Part shown: piece after piece, positions 26,987 through 35,277 of the stretch | Layout: each line of letters starts with the position of its first letter | How positions within the stretch are numbered: the first letter of the stretch is position 1 | Notes under the pieces: model-generated | What the model saw: only the letters and a program-made list of their open reading frames with translations | What the model was told of the DNA's origin: nothing | Database searches by the model: none | Assembly: GCF_001076885.1 (NCBI RefSeq) | Contig: NZ_JVDT01000170.1 | Location: 1-52,160, forward strand | From: Bacillus sp. 522_BSPC | GTDB taxonomy: Bacteria > Bacillota > Bacilli > Bacillales > Cytobacillaceae | Direction of reading: 5' to 3' | DNA: 52,160 nt | Translations under genes and position numbers: made by a program

Positions 26987-27050
26987 AGTATATGGTTCTT
27001 TTGTTAATAAATCGTTGAATCTATTTTAAAGAATGGTAAATGATTGTAAA
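26987..27050 (-). promoter_or_regulatory. tua promoter with PhoP-box-like hexamer array
   Basis: On minus, five TT(A/T/C)A-type hexamers occur at about one helical turn: TTTACA (27045-27050), TTTACC (27035-27040), TTTAAA (27025-27030), TTCAAC (27014-27019), TTAACA (27002-27007). A -10-like TATACT lies at 26987-26992, with no -35 at the usual distance. PhoP~P boxes are TT(A/T/C)ACA repeats at ~11-bp spacing, and tuaA in B. subtilis is a PhoP-activated phosphate-starvation gene. Confidence 0.65.
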
Positions 27051-27189
27051 TTTCCAGTTATTTTTCGATATACATGGATGATTTTTATGGAATGAGGTGG
27101 TGATCCATTAATGGAATTTGACTGTATGTTTTGTTTGGTAGTCTTTTGCAGAGGAAGCTAATTCTGTCTGTTACGGTCCCTTGCTGTTT

Positions 27190-27535
27190 TTCTTGTTTAC
27201 GGGCTCAGAGAACGCTTCTCTGTTACCTTCTCTTCCTGTTTTTCTTGCTTATGGGCTCAGAGAACGCTTCTCTGTTACCTTCTCTTCCTGTTTTTCTTGT
27301 TAATGGGCTCAGAGAACGCTTCTCTGTTACCTTTTCTTCCTGTTTTTCTTGTTAATGGGCTCAGAGAACGGCTCTCTGTTACCTTTTCTTCCTGTTTTTC
27401 TTGTTACCAGACTCAGAGAGCGCTTCTCTGTTACCGTCTTCTCCTGTTTTTCTGGCTCCCGGGCTTAGATAAAGCTTCTCTGTTACCGTCTCCTCCTATT
27501 TTTCTCACTCCCCGGGCTCAGAAGTCCCACTCTAT
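27190..27535. repeat. 52-bp tandem minisatellite, ~7 units
   Basis: The block GGGCTCAGAGAACG recurs at 27201, 27253, 27305 and 27357, then with changes at 27409, 27461 and 27514, a strict 52-bp period except the last step of 53. Most units contain CAGAGAACGCTTCTCTG or a variant, a 7-bp stem with a 3-nt loop. The period is not a multiple of three, so open frames across it are accidental. It lies between the ecfT terminator and the tua promoter. Confidence 0.9.
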
Positions 27536-27554
27536 CCCTTTCCAAAAATAAAAT

Positions 27555-27594
27555 AGGACTGCCCATCACCCGACATCGGTTGACAGACAATCCT
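27555..27594 (-). terminator. Strong terminator after ecfT
   Basis: On minus, AGGATTGTCTGTCAACCGA pairs with TCGGGTGATGGGCAGTCCT over ~19 positions (several G-U and one mismatch) around a 2-nt loop, followed by ATTTTATTTTT. Ends the apbE-ubiA-ecf operon. Confidence 0.85.
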
Positions 27595-27610
27595 TACTCA
27601 AAATCAAAAA

Positions 27611-28402
27611 TCAATTTAATAATAATGTGACTATTCCAATGAACAGTACACTGCATAAACACCATGAATCTTGTTTTTTCCAGTTGATTCTCCGAAAAGT
27701 AGATCTTTTTATTCCAGATCGATATCCTTTTACATCCATCATATTAGCCATATCCTCTGCTCTATTTATCGAACTAACAAATAAAGGAAGAAAAATTGGC
27801 ACTAGTGTTTTCATTTGCTGAAATAATGAACCTTCGCCAAACACTGTACCTCTTGCTCTTTGGGCATCCATTACCTTTTGGGTTTCATCTAGTAAATTAG
27901 GAATGAAACGTAAGGAGATAGATAGCATGATGCTTATATCATCAATCGGAACTTTTACAAAGCGTAATGGTGATAATAATTTATTTATCCCATCTGTCAA
28001 ATCGATTGGTTTCGTTGTTAATGTTAAGACCGTTGATAAAAATACCATCATGACAAAACGGCTAAAGATAAAAATTCCATTTATTAAGCCGTACTCTGAA
28101 ATCGTAATTGGTCCCATAGTTACATATACGTTGCTTCCAGAAGTAAATAGCACTTGTAATACCACTGTGAATAAGATAAGCCAAATCATTGGTCTTACTC
28201 CCCGTACATAAGTACGAAATGGAACTTGTGATAAATGCATGATAGAAAATGTGATGAGCCATAAAAATAAATAGGCTTGCCAACTATCTGCTATAAATAG
28301 CATCACTATAAGTAAAATGACTGAAATCATTTTTGCCCGAGCATCTAACCGATGAAGCCATGATCCTCCAGGAAAATATCTCCCTAAAATTAATTTATTC
28401 AT
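27611..28402 (-). CDS. ecfT: ECF transporter transmembrane component EcfT
   Basis: A 263-residue CbiQ/EcfT family protein with about 5-6 TM helices, N-terminal GRYFPGGSWLHRLDARAKM and the coupling motifs near LLDETQKVMDAQRARGT and LVPIFLPLFVSSINRAEDMANMMDVKGYR (Ala-Arg-Gly and related motifs that contact the ATPases). It couples ATP hydrolysis by EcfA1/A2 to a substrate-binding S-component that is not encoded nearby. The start overlaps the ecfA2 stop as ATGA. In this locus the likely cargo is a flavin precursor for extracellular electron transfer. Confidence 0.9.
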   Translation of the reverse strand: MNKLILGRYFPGGSWLHRLDARAKMISVILLIVMLFIADSWQAYLFLWLITFSIMHLSQVPFRTYVRGVRPMIWLILFTVVLQVLFTSGSNVYVTMGPITISEYGLINGIFIFSRFVMMVFLSTVLTLTTKPIDLTDGINKLLSPLRFVKVPIDDISIMLSISLRFIPNLLDETQKVMDAQRARGTVFGEGSLFQQMKTLVPIFLPLFVSSINRAEDMANMMDVKGYRSGIKRSTFRRINWKKQDSWCLCSVLFIGIVTLLLN

Positions 28403-29262
28403 ACCAATCCCACCATAACCAAAGCATCTGCTAGCTCATCTAACGTTAGGCATATCTTTGGTAATTTCATTCCTGTTTCCTGTTCAATTTTTATTTGATA
28501 GCGCCGAGCCTGTGGCAATTCAAGTCCCCAACTCTCTAGTAAATCTGAATCTGTAAAAATCGTTTTTGTTTTTTCGTATTTTATTATTTTTCCTTGATCC
28601 ATTAAAATAACACGATCAGCGTATAAAGCTACATCCTCCATGTCATGCGTAACCAAAATGGTAGTTAAGCCTTCTTGTTGATGCCAACTAGAAATGAGAG
28701 ACATAATTTCTTTTTTTCCCTGTGGATCTAATCCAGCACCAGGTTCGTCTAGAACAAGCACAGCAGGTTCCATTGCTAAAATCCCTGCAATTGCAACTCG
28801 TCTTTTCTGCCCCCCCGATAAGGAAAACGGGGATTTTGATAAAATGGATGGCTCTAGCCCCACTAACTCAATCATCTTTTTAGCAGTTTTTTTCGCTTCT
28901 TCTAAAGGCACGCCAAAATTCATGGGCCCGAAGCAAATATCTTTTTCCACTGTTTCAGCAAATAATTGGGACTCTGGAAATTGAAAGACCATTCCCACTT
29001 GTTTACGAATGTTCCGGATATCCTTTTTAGGATACGGTTGCTTAATGACTGTTTCTCCAATACGTACACTGCCTTTTGTCGGTAGAAGCAAGCCATTTAA
29101 TATCTTTAACAAGCTAGATTTCCCAGCACCAGTTCTTCCAATGAGCGCTGTAAAAGTCCCTGATTCAATTGTAAGATTTACGGTATTTAATACGTTGGAT
29201 TTACGGATTGGTCCGAGCTGATAATTTGCTGACACATCCTTTAATTCGATTTGCATATCCAT
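28399..29262 (-). CDS. ecfA2: ECF transporter ATPase EcfA2
   Basis: A 287-residue ABC ATPase: Walker A GRTGAGKSS, Q-loop GMVFQFPESQLF, signature SLSGGQKRR, Walker B AVLVLDEPGAGLDP, His-switch LVTHDMED. Energises EcfT with EcfA1. The start (ATG 29262, or ATG 29256) overlaps the end of ecfA1. Confidence 0.9.
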   Translation of the reverse strand: MDMQIELKDVSANYQLGPIRKSNVLNTVNLTIESGTFTALIGRTGAGKSSLLKILNGLLLPTKGSVRIGETVIKQPYPKKDIRNIRKQVGMVFQFPESQLFAETVEKDICFGPMNFGVPLEEAKKTAKKMIELVGLEPSILSKSPFSLSGGQKRRVAIAGILAMEPAVLVLDEPGAGLDPQGKKEIMSLISSWHQQEGLTTILVTHDMEDVALYADRVILMDQGKIIKYEKTKTIFTDSDLLESWGLELPQARRYQIKIEQETGMKLPKICLTLDELADALVMVGLV

Positions 29263-30044
29263 AACACCATTTCTGCTTCTGTCATATATTTTTCTGGAAC
29301 ATTACACTTTCTATTTTTCAATGCATTTCTTAGTTTTTCTGCAAAGGGCTTTTCAAGTGATGAATCGGTGAAAAATAGCTGGGAAGGACTTTCTATTTTC
29401 GCTACTTTCCCTTGCTTTATGACCATAACTTTATCTGCATGGGCTGCTTCCTCCATATCATGAGTAATCGATAGGATTGTCATTCCTTTGTTTGTTAACT
29501 TACGTATTGTGTCCATTAATTCCTTTCTGCTTCTCGGATCCAACATAACAAAAGCTTCATCCAAAATGAGCACCTTTGGCTGCAATGCAAGCATTCCTGC
29601 GATTGCAACTCTTTGTTTTTGACCACCTGATAATTGAGAAGGATCTGCCATCCGATACTCGGTCATTCCAACATCTTCTAATGCCTTATCCACTCTTTCT
29701 CTCATTTGTTTATATGGCATATTTATATTTTCCAGTCCGAAAGCAACATCATCCTCTACCGTTGTTCCAATGAACTGATTTTCAGGATTTTGAAAAACGA
29801 TGCCGATATCCCAAGATACTGATTCTTTCCTTAAAACTGTTCCGTTTATTTTCAGTTGTCCTGCATCAGGTTGAAGCAATCCAACAAGCAAATGAGCTAA
29901 CGTGGATTTACCACTTCCATTATGACCAATAAGTGCGGTCCATTCCCCTTCTCTTAATTGAAAGGAAACATCTGATATATTGCTCCTGTCCTGTTTTTTA
30001 TCATATCGAAAGCTTAATCCTTCCACTTCCAAAACAACACCCAA
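29241..30044 (-). CDS. ecfA1: ECF transporter ATPase EcfA1
   Basis: A 267-residue ABC ATPase: Walker A GHNGSGKST, IVFQNPENQFIG Q-loop, signature QLSGGQKQR, Walker B VLILDEAFVMLDP, SITHDMEE. The P-E-N-Q sequence in the Q-loop region is usual for EcfA1. TTG start at 30044 with GGGGGG 6-7 nt upstream. Unlike the housekeeping ecf set that lies beside ribosomal protein genes in Bacillaceae, this set follows ubiA and apbE. Confidence 0.9.
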   Translation of the reverse strand: MGVVLEVEGLSFRYDKKQDRSNISDVSFQLREGEWTALIGHNGSGKSTLAHLLVGLLQPDAGQLKINGTVLRKESVSWDIGIVFQNPENQFIGTTVEDDVAFGLENINMPYKQMRERVDKALEDVGMTEYRMADPSQLSGGQKQRVAIAGMLALQPKVLILDEAFVMLDPRSRKELMDTIRKLTNKGMTILSITHDMEEAAHADKVMVIKQGKVAKIESPSQLFFTDSSLEKPFAEKLRNALKNRKCNVPEKYMTEAEMVLWICKSN

Positions 30045-30103
30045 ACTAATCCCCCCTATCCCTAAATAGAAAAGTGCAAGTCTCTTAGTGATCAGTAAAT
30101 TTC

Positions 30104-31045
30104 TTATCTAATAATGAAAGACATTGCTAAAGACACTACTAGAAATCCATTAACAATAATCAAGTTTTTCACAGCTAAACTAAATGTTTTTGATTTAACT
30201 TGGAGTTCATTAAAAATCCGCATATGCTTATATACTGGTAAAATAGCAACTAAGCTTAATAACGCTATTATTGGTAGTAAATGTAGAAAGACTGAAATCA
30301 AAATAGCAACAAAAGATCCTACATAAAGCCCGTTATACAGCCATAAGGAATATTTTTTGCCTAGATAAAACGGCAAGGTAAAGCGATGATTCTTAATATC
30401 TTCTTCTACGTCACAAATATTATTTGCAAGCATAAGGTTTGCTATCGTAAACATACATGGTAAAGACACAATAATGATTTCTATTATTTTTATCAGGTTA
30501 ACTTGGAGAAATATCATTTCCTTTTCCCAAGTCAAAGCGGCAATTCCAACATCAAAGGCATTTACATATACCGTTAGAAAAACGATACCAAACCCCATCG
30601 TAACTCCAGAAAACACTTCTCCTAAAGGCATTCTTGATAAGGGAATTGGCCCAAAGGTATACAAAATTCCAATGCAAAAGCATATAAATCCAATTAAAAG
30701 TACAAGTAAGTCTGTCTCGATACTAAGCCAGATTCCCAACCCTGTTGCCATTAAAAAGAGCGTAAGTATCGTTGCGATAACCGTGCTTTCTTTTATCCCT
30801 TCCTGCCCAATCACGTTTTTTTCTTTCCTATATTCATCACTTTTCGCTTTTCGATAATCCATATAGTTATTTATTGCTGTTGTTGTTAAATCAAAGATGA
30901 GCATAGAGCTAAAGAATATAAGCGTATTTTTCAAATGAAATGCATCGTATCGGTATAATACAAATAATATCCCGATGAAAAACGGAAAAACACTAGCTAT
31001 TTTTGTTTGGATTTCTACTAACTTTAAAAATGAACGAATCGACAT
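30104..31045 (-). CDS. UbiA-family prenyltransferase (MenA/DmkA-like)
   Basis: A 313-residue membrane prenyltransferase with about 8-9 TM segments. Both Asp-rich motifs are visible: NNYMDYRKAKSD (first) and NNICDVEEDIKNHR (second). Family members join a polyprenyl chain to dihydroxynaphthoate to make demethylmenaquinone. In the Listeria extracellular electron transfer locus a second, dedicated MenA-like enzyme (DmkA) makes the demethylmenaquinone used by Ndh2; the location here between apbE and ecfA1, opposite ndh2, supports that role. GAGGGAGG upstream of ATG 31045. Confidence 0.85.
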   Translation of the reverse strand: MSIRSFLKLVEIQTKIASVFPFFIGILFVLYRYDAFHLKNTLIFFSSMLIFDLTTTAINNYMDYRKAKSDEYRKEKNVIGQEGIKESTVIATILTLFLMATGLGIWLSIETDLLVLLIGFICFCIGILYTFGPIPLSRMPLGEVFSGVTMGFGIVFLTVYVNAFDVGIAALTWEKEMIFLQVNLIKIIEIIIVSLPCMFTIANLMLANNICDVEEDIKNHRFTLPFYLGKKYSLWLYNGLYVGSFVAILISVFLHLLPIIALLSLVAILPVYKHMRIFNELQVKSKTFSLAVKNLIIVNGFLVVSLAMSFIIR

Positions 31046-31068
31046 GCCTTACGCCTCCCTCTTCCTTA

Positions 31069-32115
31069 TTAGTTCGCTATTTCAAATTTATCATTCGTTA
31101 AAGTAAATTTATCTTTTAGTCCCGATGTTAAGTAAACCTTCTTATCTTTTGTTACAAAAATAGCTTCCATTCCATCCATTTGTTCTACTGCTTTTAATCC
31201 TTCATCTACTCCTTTTATAAATATCGTTGTCGAATATCCATCCCCATCAAACGACTTATCAGAAACAATGGTTATTCCCGCAACATCATTATTTACAGAA
31301 TAACCTGTTTTAGGGCTAAGAATATGATGATATTTGACACCATCAACTTCCAAATAACGTTCATATATTCCTGATGTTACAATGGATGTATCCGTTTCTT
31401 CCATTTTCCCTACCATTTCTCCTCTGTCTGAAAATGGATCCTGAACACCAACTTCCCAAGGCTTTCCTGATGCATTCTTTCCTTTTACATAAATGTTTCC
31501 GCCTAAATCGATAATGGCAGATTTCACCCCATTATCCTCTAATACCTTCACAACTTCGTCTGTAATAAACCCTTTTGCAATTCCTCCTAAGTCCAACATC
31601 ATTCCTTGTTCTGGCAAATAGACGGTTTGCTTCTCTTCATTTAATTCTATCTTTCTATAATTAATAAAAGGGAGGATTTCATCTATCTCTGCTTGAGTCG
31701 GCTTTTTTTCATCTGGAAATCCGATATGCCACAAATTAGTAAGGGGACCAATTGTGATATCAAAATCGCCTCCTGAGTATCCACTATAATCTTTTCCTGC
31801 TTTCACCAAACGATAGATATCATCTGGTACCTGTACTGGTTTTAAACCAGCATTTTCATTGATTTCGTCAATAATCGATCCTTCTTCATTGACTGTAATT
31901 TGACTTGCAAGCAGCTCTATTCGATCGAATACTTGGTTCAATACTTCTTCTTTATCTTTATCAAAGATTTTAATGGTTACTACTGTTCCCATTAAGAATT
32001 CCGTTTTTTTATAGGGGGTACTCGTTACCCCTGTGTCTGTATCCTTTTGCTTGCCACAGCCTACTAATAAAAAGAGGGAAAGTAACAAAATCGCCGCCTT
32101 TTTTAATTTTTTCAT
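31069..32115 (-). CDS. apbE: FAD:protein FMN transferase, lipoprotein (ApbE/FmnB)
   Basis: A ~348-residue ApbE protein. N-terminal lipoprotein signal KKAAILLLSLFLLVGC gives an anchored extracytoplasmic enzyme. Family blocks: KTEFLMGTVVTI, GGDFDITIGPLTNLW, MLDLGGIAKGFITDEV, SAIIDLGGNIYVKG, VTSGIYERY and the metal-binding DGDGYSTTIF. It moves FMN from FAD to a Thr/Ser of extracytoplasmic proteins. Start at ATG 32115 (MKKLKK) with GAAGGG 10 nt upstream; ATG 32124 is too close to the site. First gene of the minus-strand operon. Confidence 0.9.
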   Translation of the reverse strand: MKKLKKAAILLLSLFLLVGCGKQKDTDTGVTSTPYKKTEFLMGTVVTIKIFDKDKEEVLNQVFDRIELLASQITVNEEGSIIDEINENAGLKPVQVPDDIYRLVKAGKDYSGYSGGDFDITIGPLTNLWHIGFPDEKKPTQAEIDEILPFINYRKIELNEEKQTVYLPEQGMMLDLGGIAKGFITDEVVKVLEDNGVKSAIIDLGGNIYVKGKNASGKPWEVGVQDPFSDRGEMVGKMEETDTSIVTSGIYERYLEVDGVKYHHILSPKTGYSVNNDVAGITIVSDKSFDGDGYSTTIFIKGVDEGLKAVEQMDGMEAIFVTKDKKVYLTSGLKDKFTLTNDKFEIAN

Positions 32116-32197
32116 TAAACCCATTCCCTTCTATGAATATCACATTATAGTTATTTACTATTTTATGTTGATTACCTAAAAGCCGCCATTTATTTCA

Positions 32198-32219
32198 AAA
32201 TGTGAACTTTTTCACATTT
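32198..32219. promoter_or_regulatory. Perfect Fnr/Rex-type palindrome between apbE and ndh2
   Basis: AAATGTGAACTTTTTCACATTT has 9-bp perfect arms. The core TGTGA-N6-TCACA (32201-32216) is the Crp/Fnr consensus of Bacillus, and TGTGAA-N4-TTCACA is also the Rex core, so either redox regulator fits. It is ~86 bp upstream of the apbE start. Confidence 0.65.
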
Positions 32220-32440
32220 ATAACATCGTCATTTTATCATTGCATTCTCTTACTGTCTATCGACTTTTTAGTGTACAAAACCCTGTAAAACAGCTCATTT
32301 CCGGATTAATCATTGTCGTAATAGTGTTTATCAGTGACCTTTTAAAATATGGAGAATTTATGACAAAAATCATTCGTTCGTAATTGTTGCAAAAATGTGA
32401 ACAACCGTAATTTTTAAATGTATACATTCTATGAAGTCCA

Positions 32441-32491
32441 TAGACAGATAAAAACCACATTGTTATATTAGTATTGTTCAAAACTTCACAA
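32441..32491 (+). promoter_or_regulatory. ndh2 promoter with overlapping Rex-like site
   Basis: -35 TAGACA (32441-32446), 17-bp spacer, -10 TATATT (32464-32469). TTGTTCAAAACTTCACAA (32474-32491) follows at the expected transcription start and matches the Rex site TTGTGAA-N4-TTCACAA at 12 of the 14 arm positions, a placement that would repress. The rest of 32220-32440 shows only a half-site (TGTGAACAACC near 32397). Confidence 0.6.
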
Positions 32492-32528
32492 GAAAGAAAT
32501 TAACCAATTAAGGGAGTGAATAGGAAGA

Positions 32529-34400
32529 ATGGACAAAAAAAATATTGTCATAATCGGAGCAGGTTATGCAGGCGTTCATGCCGCAAAAAAGCTTGCTAAA
32601 AAGTATAAAAAAGATGATTCGGTTTCCATTACACTTATAGATAGACATTCCTATCATACAATGATGACTGAATTACATGAGGTTGCTGCACACAGAGTAG
32701 AACCAGATGCTATTCAATTTGATTTACGTCGTTTATTTAATCGCACAAAGGTGAAATTAGTTACAGACAATGTTAAACATGTTGATTATCAAAGTAAATT
32801 AGTAACGACAGAACACGGACAATTTTCCTTCGATTATTTAATCTTGGGAATGGGTGGCGAACCAAATGATTTTGGCACACCTGGAGTACAAGAAAACGGA
32901 TTTACCCTTTGGTCTTGGGAAGATGCTGTTAGATTAAGAGAGCATATTGAGAAAATCGTTCGTAAAGCAGCTAACGTTCATGACGAAGCTACTAGAAAAG
33001 CAATGCTAACCTTTACTGTCTGTGGTTCTGGGTTCACAGGAATTGAAATGGTTGGGGAACTTATTGAATGGAAAGAGAGATTGGCGAAAGACTATAAATT
33101 AGACGCAGAAGATATTACTTTATATGTGGTCGAAGCTGCTCCTACTATATTAAATATGCTTGAGCGCAGAGATGCTGATAAAGCAGAAAGCTATATGGTG
33201 AAACAAGGCGTTAAGATCCTAAAAAGCTCTCCAATCGTTGAAGTAAAAGAAGATGCTATTGTTTTAAAATCCGGCGAAGAGCTTCCAACCTATACGCTTA
33301 TTTGGACTGCAGGGGTTCGCGCAAATTCTGATACAAAAGATTATGGTATGTCTGCAGGAAGAGCAGGACGTTTAAAAGTAAATGCTCATATGGAATCAGA
33401 AGATTATAAAGATGTATATGTAGTTGGTGACTTAGCATATTTTGAAGAAGAGCCTGGAAAGCCTACTCCTCAAATTGTTGAAGCTGCTGAACAAACTGCT
33501 CTAACAGCTGCAAAGAATATCATTGCAGAGATTAGCGGCGGCGAAAAAGAAGCATATAAAGGGAAATACCACGGGGTAATGGTATCAATCGGAGCTAGAT
33601 ACGGTGTTGCGAATTTAAGTGGTATGCATTTAAGTGGTTGGTTTGCAAACTTCATGAAACATATGGTTAATCTATATTATTTCTTTGGCATCGGAAGCGG
33701 CTATTATATGTACCAATATGTGATGCATGAGTTTTTCCATACAAAAGATAAACGTAATATATTCCGTGACTTCTTAACACGCTATGGAAATGTTCTTTGG
33801 AGTTTACCTTTACGTGTCTTTGTTGCAGGTTTCTGGATAATAGAAGCTTGTGCAAAACTTTGGGGTGAATCTACATGGAAAGATTCTATCTCTAGCTGGT
33901 CTAAGGTTCCAAACCTATTCAATGGTCTAGGAGAAGATTCTTGGCTAACAGCTACTAGTGTAAAAATGCCGTTTGAATGGCTACAAACTGCAACAAGCGG
34001 TGCGAGTGAAGCCGCTACTTCTACTGACTTTGCGACACCGATTTTAAGCAAAATGCCATTCTGGTTTGAATGGATTATGAAAATCATGCTGCCAACACCA
34101 GAAGTTGCACTATTTATGCAAAAAATGATGATCTTTATTGAATTAGCAATTGGATTAGCAATTCTAGCTGGTTTATTCACATGGTTAGCAAATGCTGCGA
34201 GTGCTGCTTTCTTAGTAATGTTTACACTAACTGCAATGCTTGGATGGGATAAAGTTTGGGCATTGCCAGCATCAATCGCCTTGATGAACGGATCTGGTCG
34301 TACATTTGGATTAGATTATTGGGTTATTCCGTTCCTTCAAAGAAAATTAGGTGACTGGTGGTATGGAAAAGAACGAGCGATTTATAAGGATTATAAGTAA
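32529..34400 (+). CDS. ndh2: Type II NADH dehydrogenase with C-terminal membrane domain (Ndh2)
   Basis: A 623-residue protein, far longer than ordinary NDH-2 (~400). Residues 1-~420 are the flavoenzyme: FAD fold VIIGAGYAGVHAAKKL, second nucleotide fold FTVCGSGFTGIEMVGEL, WTAGVRAN, and VYVVGDLAYF. The C-terminal ~190 residues hold about four TM helices (DoxX-like), with a ~80-residue loop after the first that should be extracytoplasmic. Such fused Ndh2 proteins feed electrons from NADH to demethylmenaquinone in flavin-based extracellular electron transfer. AAGGGAGTG/AGGAAG precede ATG 32529. The loop holds SGAS at 490-493, similar to an ApbE FMN-attachment motif. Confidence 0.9.
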   Translation: MDKKNIVIIGAGYAGVHAAKKLAKKYKKDDSVSITLIDRHSYHTMMTELHEVAAHRVEPDAIQFDLRRLFNRTKVKLVTDNVKHVDYQSKLVTTEHGQFSFDYLILGMGGEPNDFGTPGVQENGFTLWSWEDAVRLREHIEKIVRKAANVHDEATRKAMLTFTVCGSGFTGIEMVGELIEWKERLAKDYKLDAEDITLYVVEAAPTILNMLERRDADKAESYMVKQGVKILKSSPIVEVKEDAIVLKSGEELPTYTLIWTAGVRANSDTKDYGMSAGRAGRLKVNAHMESEDYKDVYVVGDLAYFEEEPGKPTPQIVEAAEQTALTAAKNIIAEISGGEKEAYKGKYHGVMVSIGARYGVANLSGMHLSGWFANFMKHMVNLYYFFGIGSGYYMYQYVMHEFFHTKDKRNIFRDFLTRYGNVLWSLPLRVFVAGFWIIEACAKLWGESTWKDSISSWSKVPNLFNGLGEDSWLTATSVKMPFEWLQTATSGASEAATSTDFATPILSKMPFWFEWIMKIMLPTPEVALFMQKMMIFIELAIGLAILAGLFTWLANAASAAFLVMFTLTAMLGWDKVWALPASIALMNGSGRTFGLDYWVIPFLQRKLGDWWYGKERAIYKDYK

Positions 34401-34410
34401 TGAAATAATA

Positions 34411-34453
34411 TGCTAGAAACATAGAGAATGCATTATTTTCCATGTTTCTAGCA
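34411..34453 (+). terminator. Perfect hairpin after ndh2
   Basis: TGCTAGAAACAT (34411-34422) and ATGTTTCTAGCA (34442-34453) form a perfect 12-bp stem 10 nt after the ndh2 stop. There is no T run after it, so it may stabilise the ndh2 3' end or allow partial read-through rather than terminate fully. Confidence 0.55.
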
Positions 34454-34722
34454 ATCCTCCTGAATCAGTAAAGGAGAAAAAAGAAGCTAATTGAATTTAT
34501 TCCTTGATCATGTCTAAAAGCTAAGCTTTGAAATTAGTTGATTGCTTTTTGCTCCAAGCTCTTTATTTGACTATAGGGTTTATTCCTTTGAATGAAGAGG
34601 AAGATCAAAATTCACTCTATTCTTTTTTGTCCTATACTGATTAATAGGTATCAGTATTTATTTAACCTACAATCAACTTATTTATAGGAAAAATAACATC
34701 CGCAAGAATGGAAGTTGAGAAT
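34454..34722. promoter_or_regulatory. Intergenic region before Gx transporter, with 8-bp palindrome
   Basis: No EetA-like or other gene found here. ATACTGAT (34634-34641) and ATCAGTAT (34650-34657) form a perfect inverted repeat with 8-bp spacing, a possible operator or small hairpin upstream of the downstream pair. Confidence 0.45.
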
Positions 34723-35274
34723 ATGACGAAAAATCAACGCCTTGTATATATAGCACTGCTTGCGTCACAAGCTGTAATAATAAGCTTACTAGAACGGGCT
34801 ATTCCATTTCCATTTGCCTTTGCACCTGGAGCAAAGCTTGGATTAGCAAATATTATTACATGCTTAGCTCTTTACACACTTCCTACAAGAGATGCATTTA
34901 AAGTAATTGCGATTCGCCTTTGCTTAGCGACACTATTAGGAGGAACGCTTTCTACCTTTATGTATAGTGCAAGCGGGGCTCTGTTAAGCTTTATTGGCAT
35001 GTGGAGTGTAAAGCAGCTTGGCACCAAACGAATTAGCTTAATAGGAGTAAGTACCACCGGGGCTATTCTCCATAATATTGGTCAATTAGCTGTTGCAAGC
35101 TTTGTTGCACAAACATGGACTGTATTTTTATATTTGCCTATTTTATCCTTTATCGGCATCTTATCAGGAATAGCCATAGGAATACTTGCCAACTATCTAA
35201 TCACACATGTAGAAAAACTACAATATTATAGAGATTTATCGGAAATAAACGAATCTAGTAATGAAAGAGGTTAG
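34723..35274 (+). CDS. Gx transporter family membrane protein (EetB / HepS-like)
   Basis: A ~183-residue membrane protein with five or six TM helices, of the Gx transporter family (often labelled heptaprenyl diphosphate synthase component I). Signature PFAFAPGAKLGLANIITCLALY is clear. In Listeria's extracellular electron transfer locus the corresponding membrane protein is EetB. Relatives start MxKxxRLVYIALL, so ATG 34723 is favoured over ATG 34708; the ribosome site (GGAAG) is weak in either case. It is followed 3 nt later by hepT. Confidence 0.82.
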   Translation: MTKNQRLVYIALLASQAVIISLLERAIPFPFAFAPGAKLGLANIITCLALYTLPTRDAFKVIAIRLCLATLLGGTLSTFMYSASGALLSFIGMWSVKQLGTKRISLIGVSTTGAILHNIGQLAVASFVAQTWTVFLYLPILSFIGILSGIAIGILANYLITHVEKLQYYRDLSEINESSNERG

Positions 35275-35277
35275 AGT

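Noticed and set aside
27190-27535. Possible CRISPR array
   Set aside because: Units are contiguous tandem repeats without unique spacers, and no cas genes are present.
27131-27551. Open frames of 74-84 codons across the 52-bp repeats
   Set aside because: They exist only because the repeats lack stops; the period is not divisible by three and the frame changes between units.
34401-34722. Possible EetA gene between ndh2 and the Gx transporter
   Set aside because: No open frame of suitable length or NusG-domain-like sequence; the gap holds a hairpin and a palindrome only.
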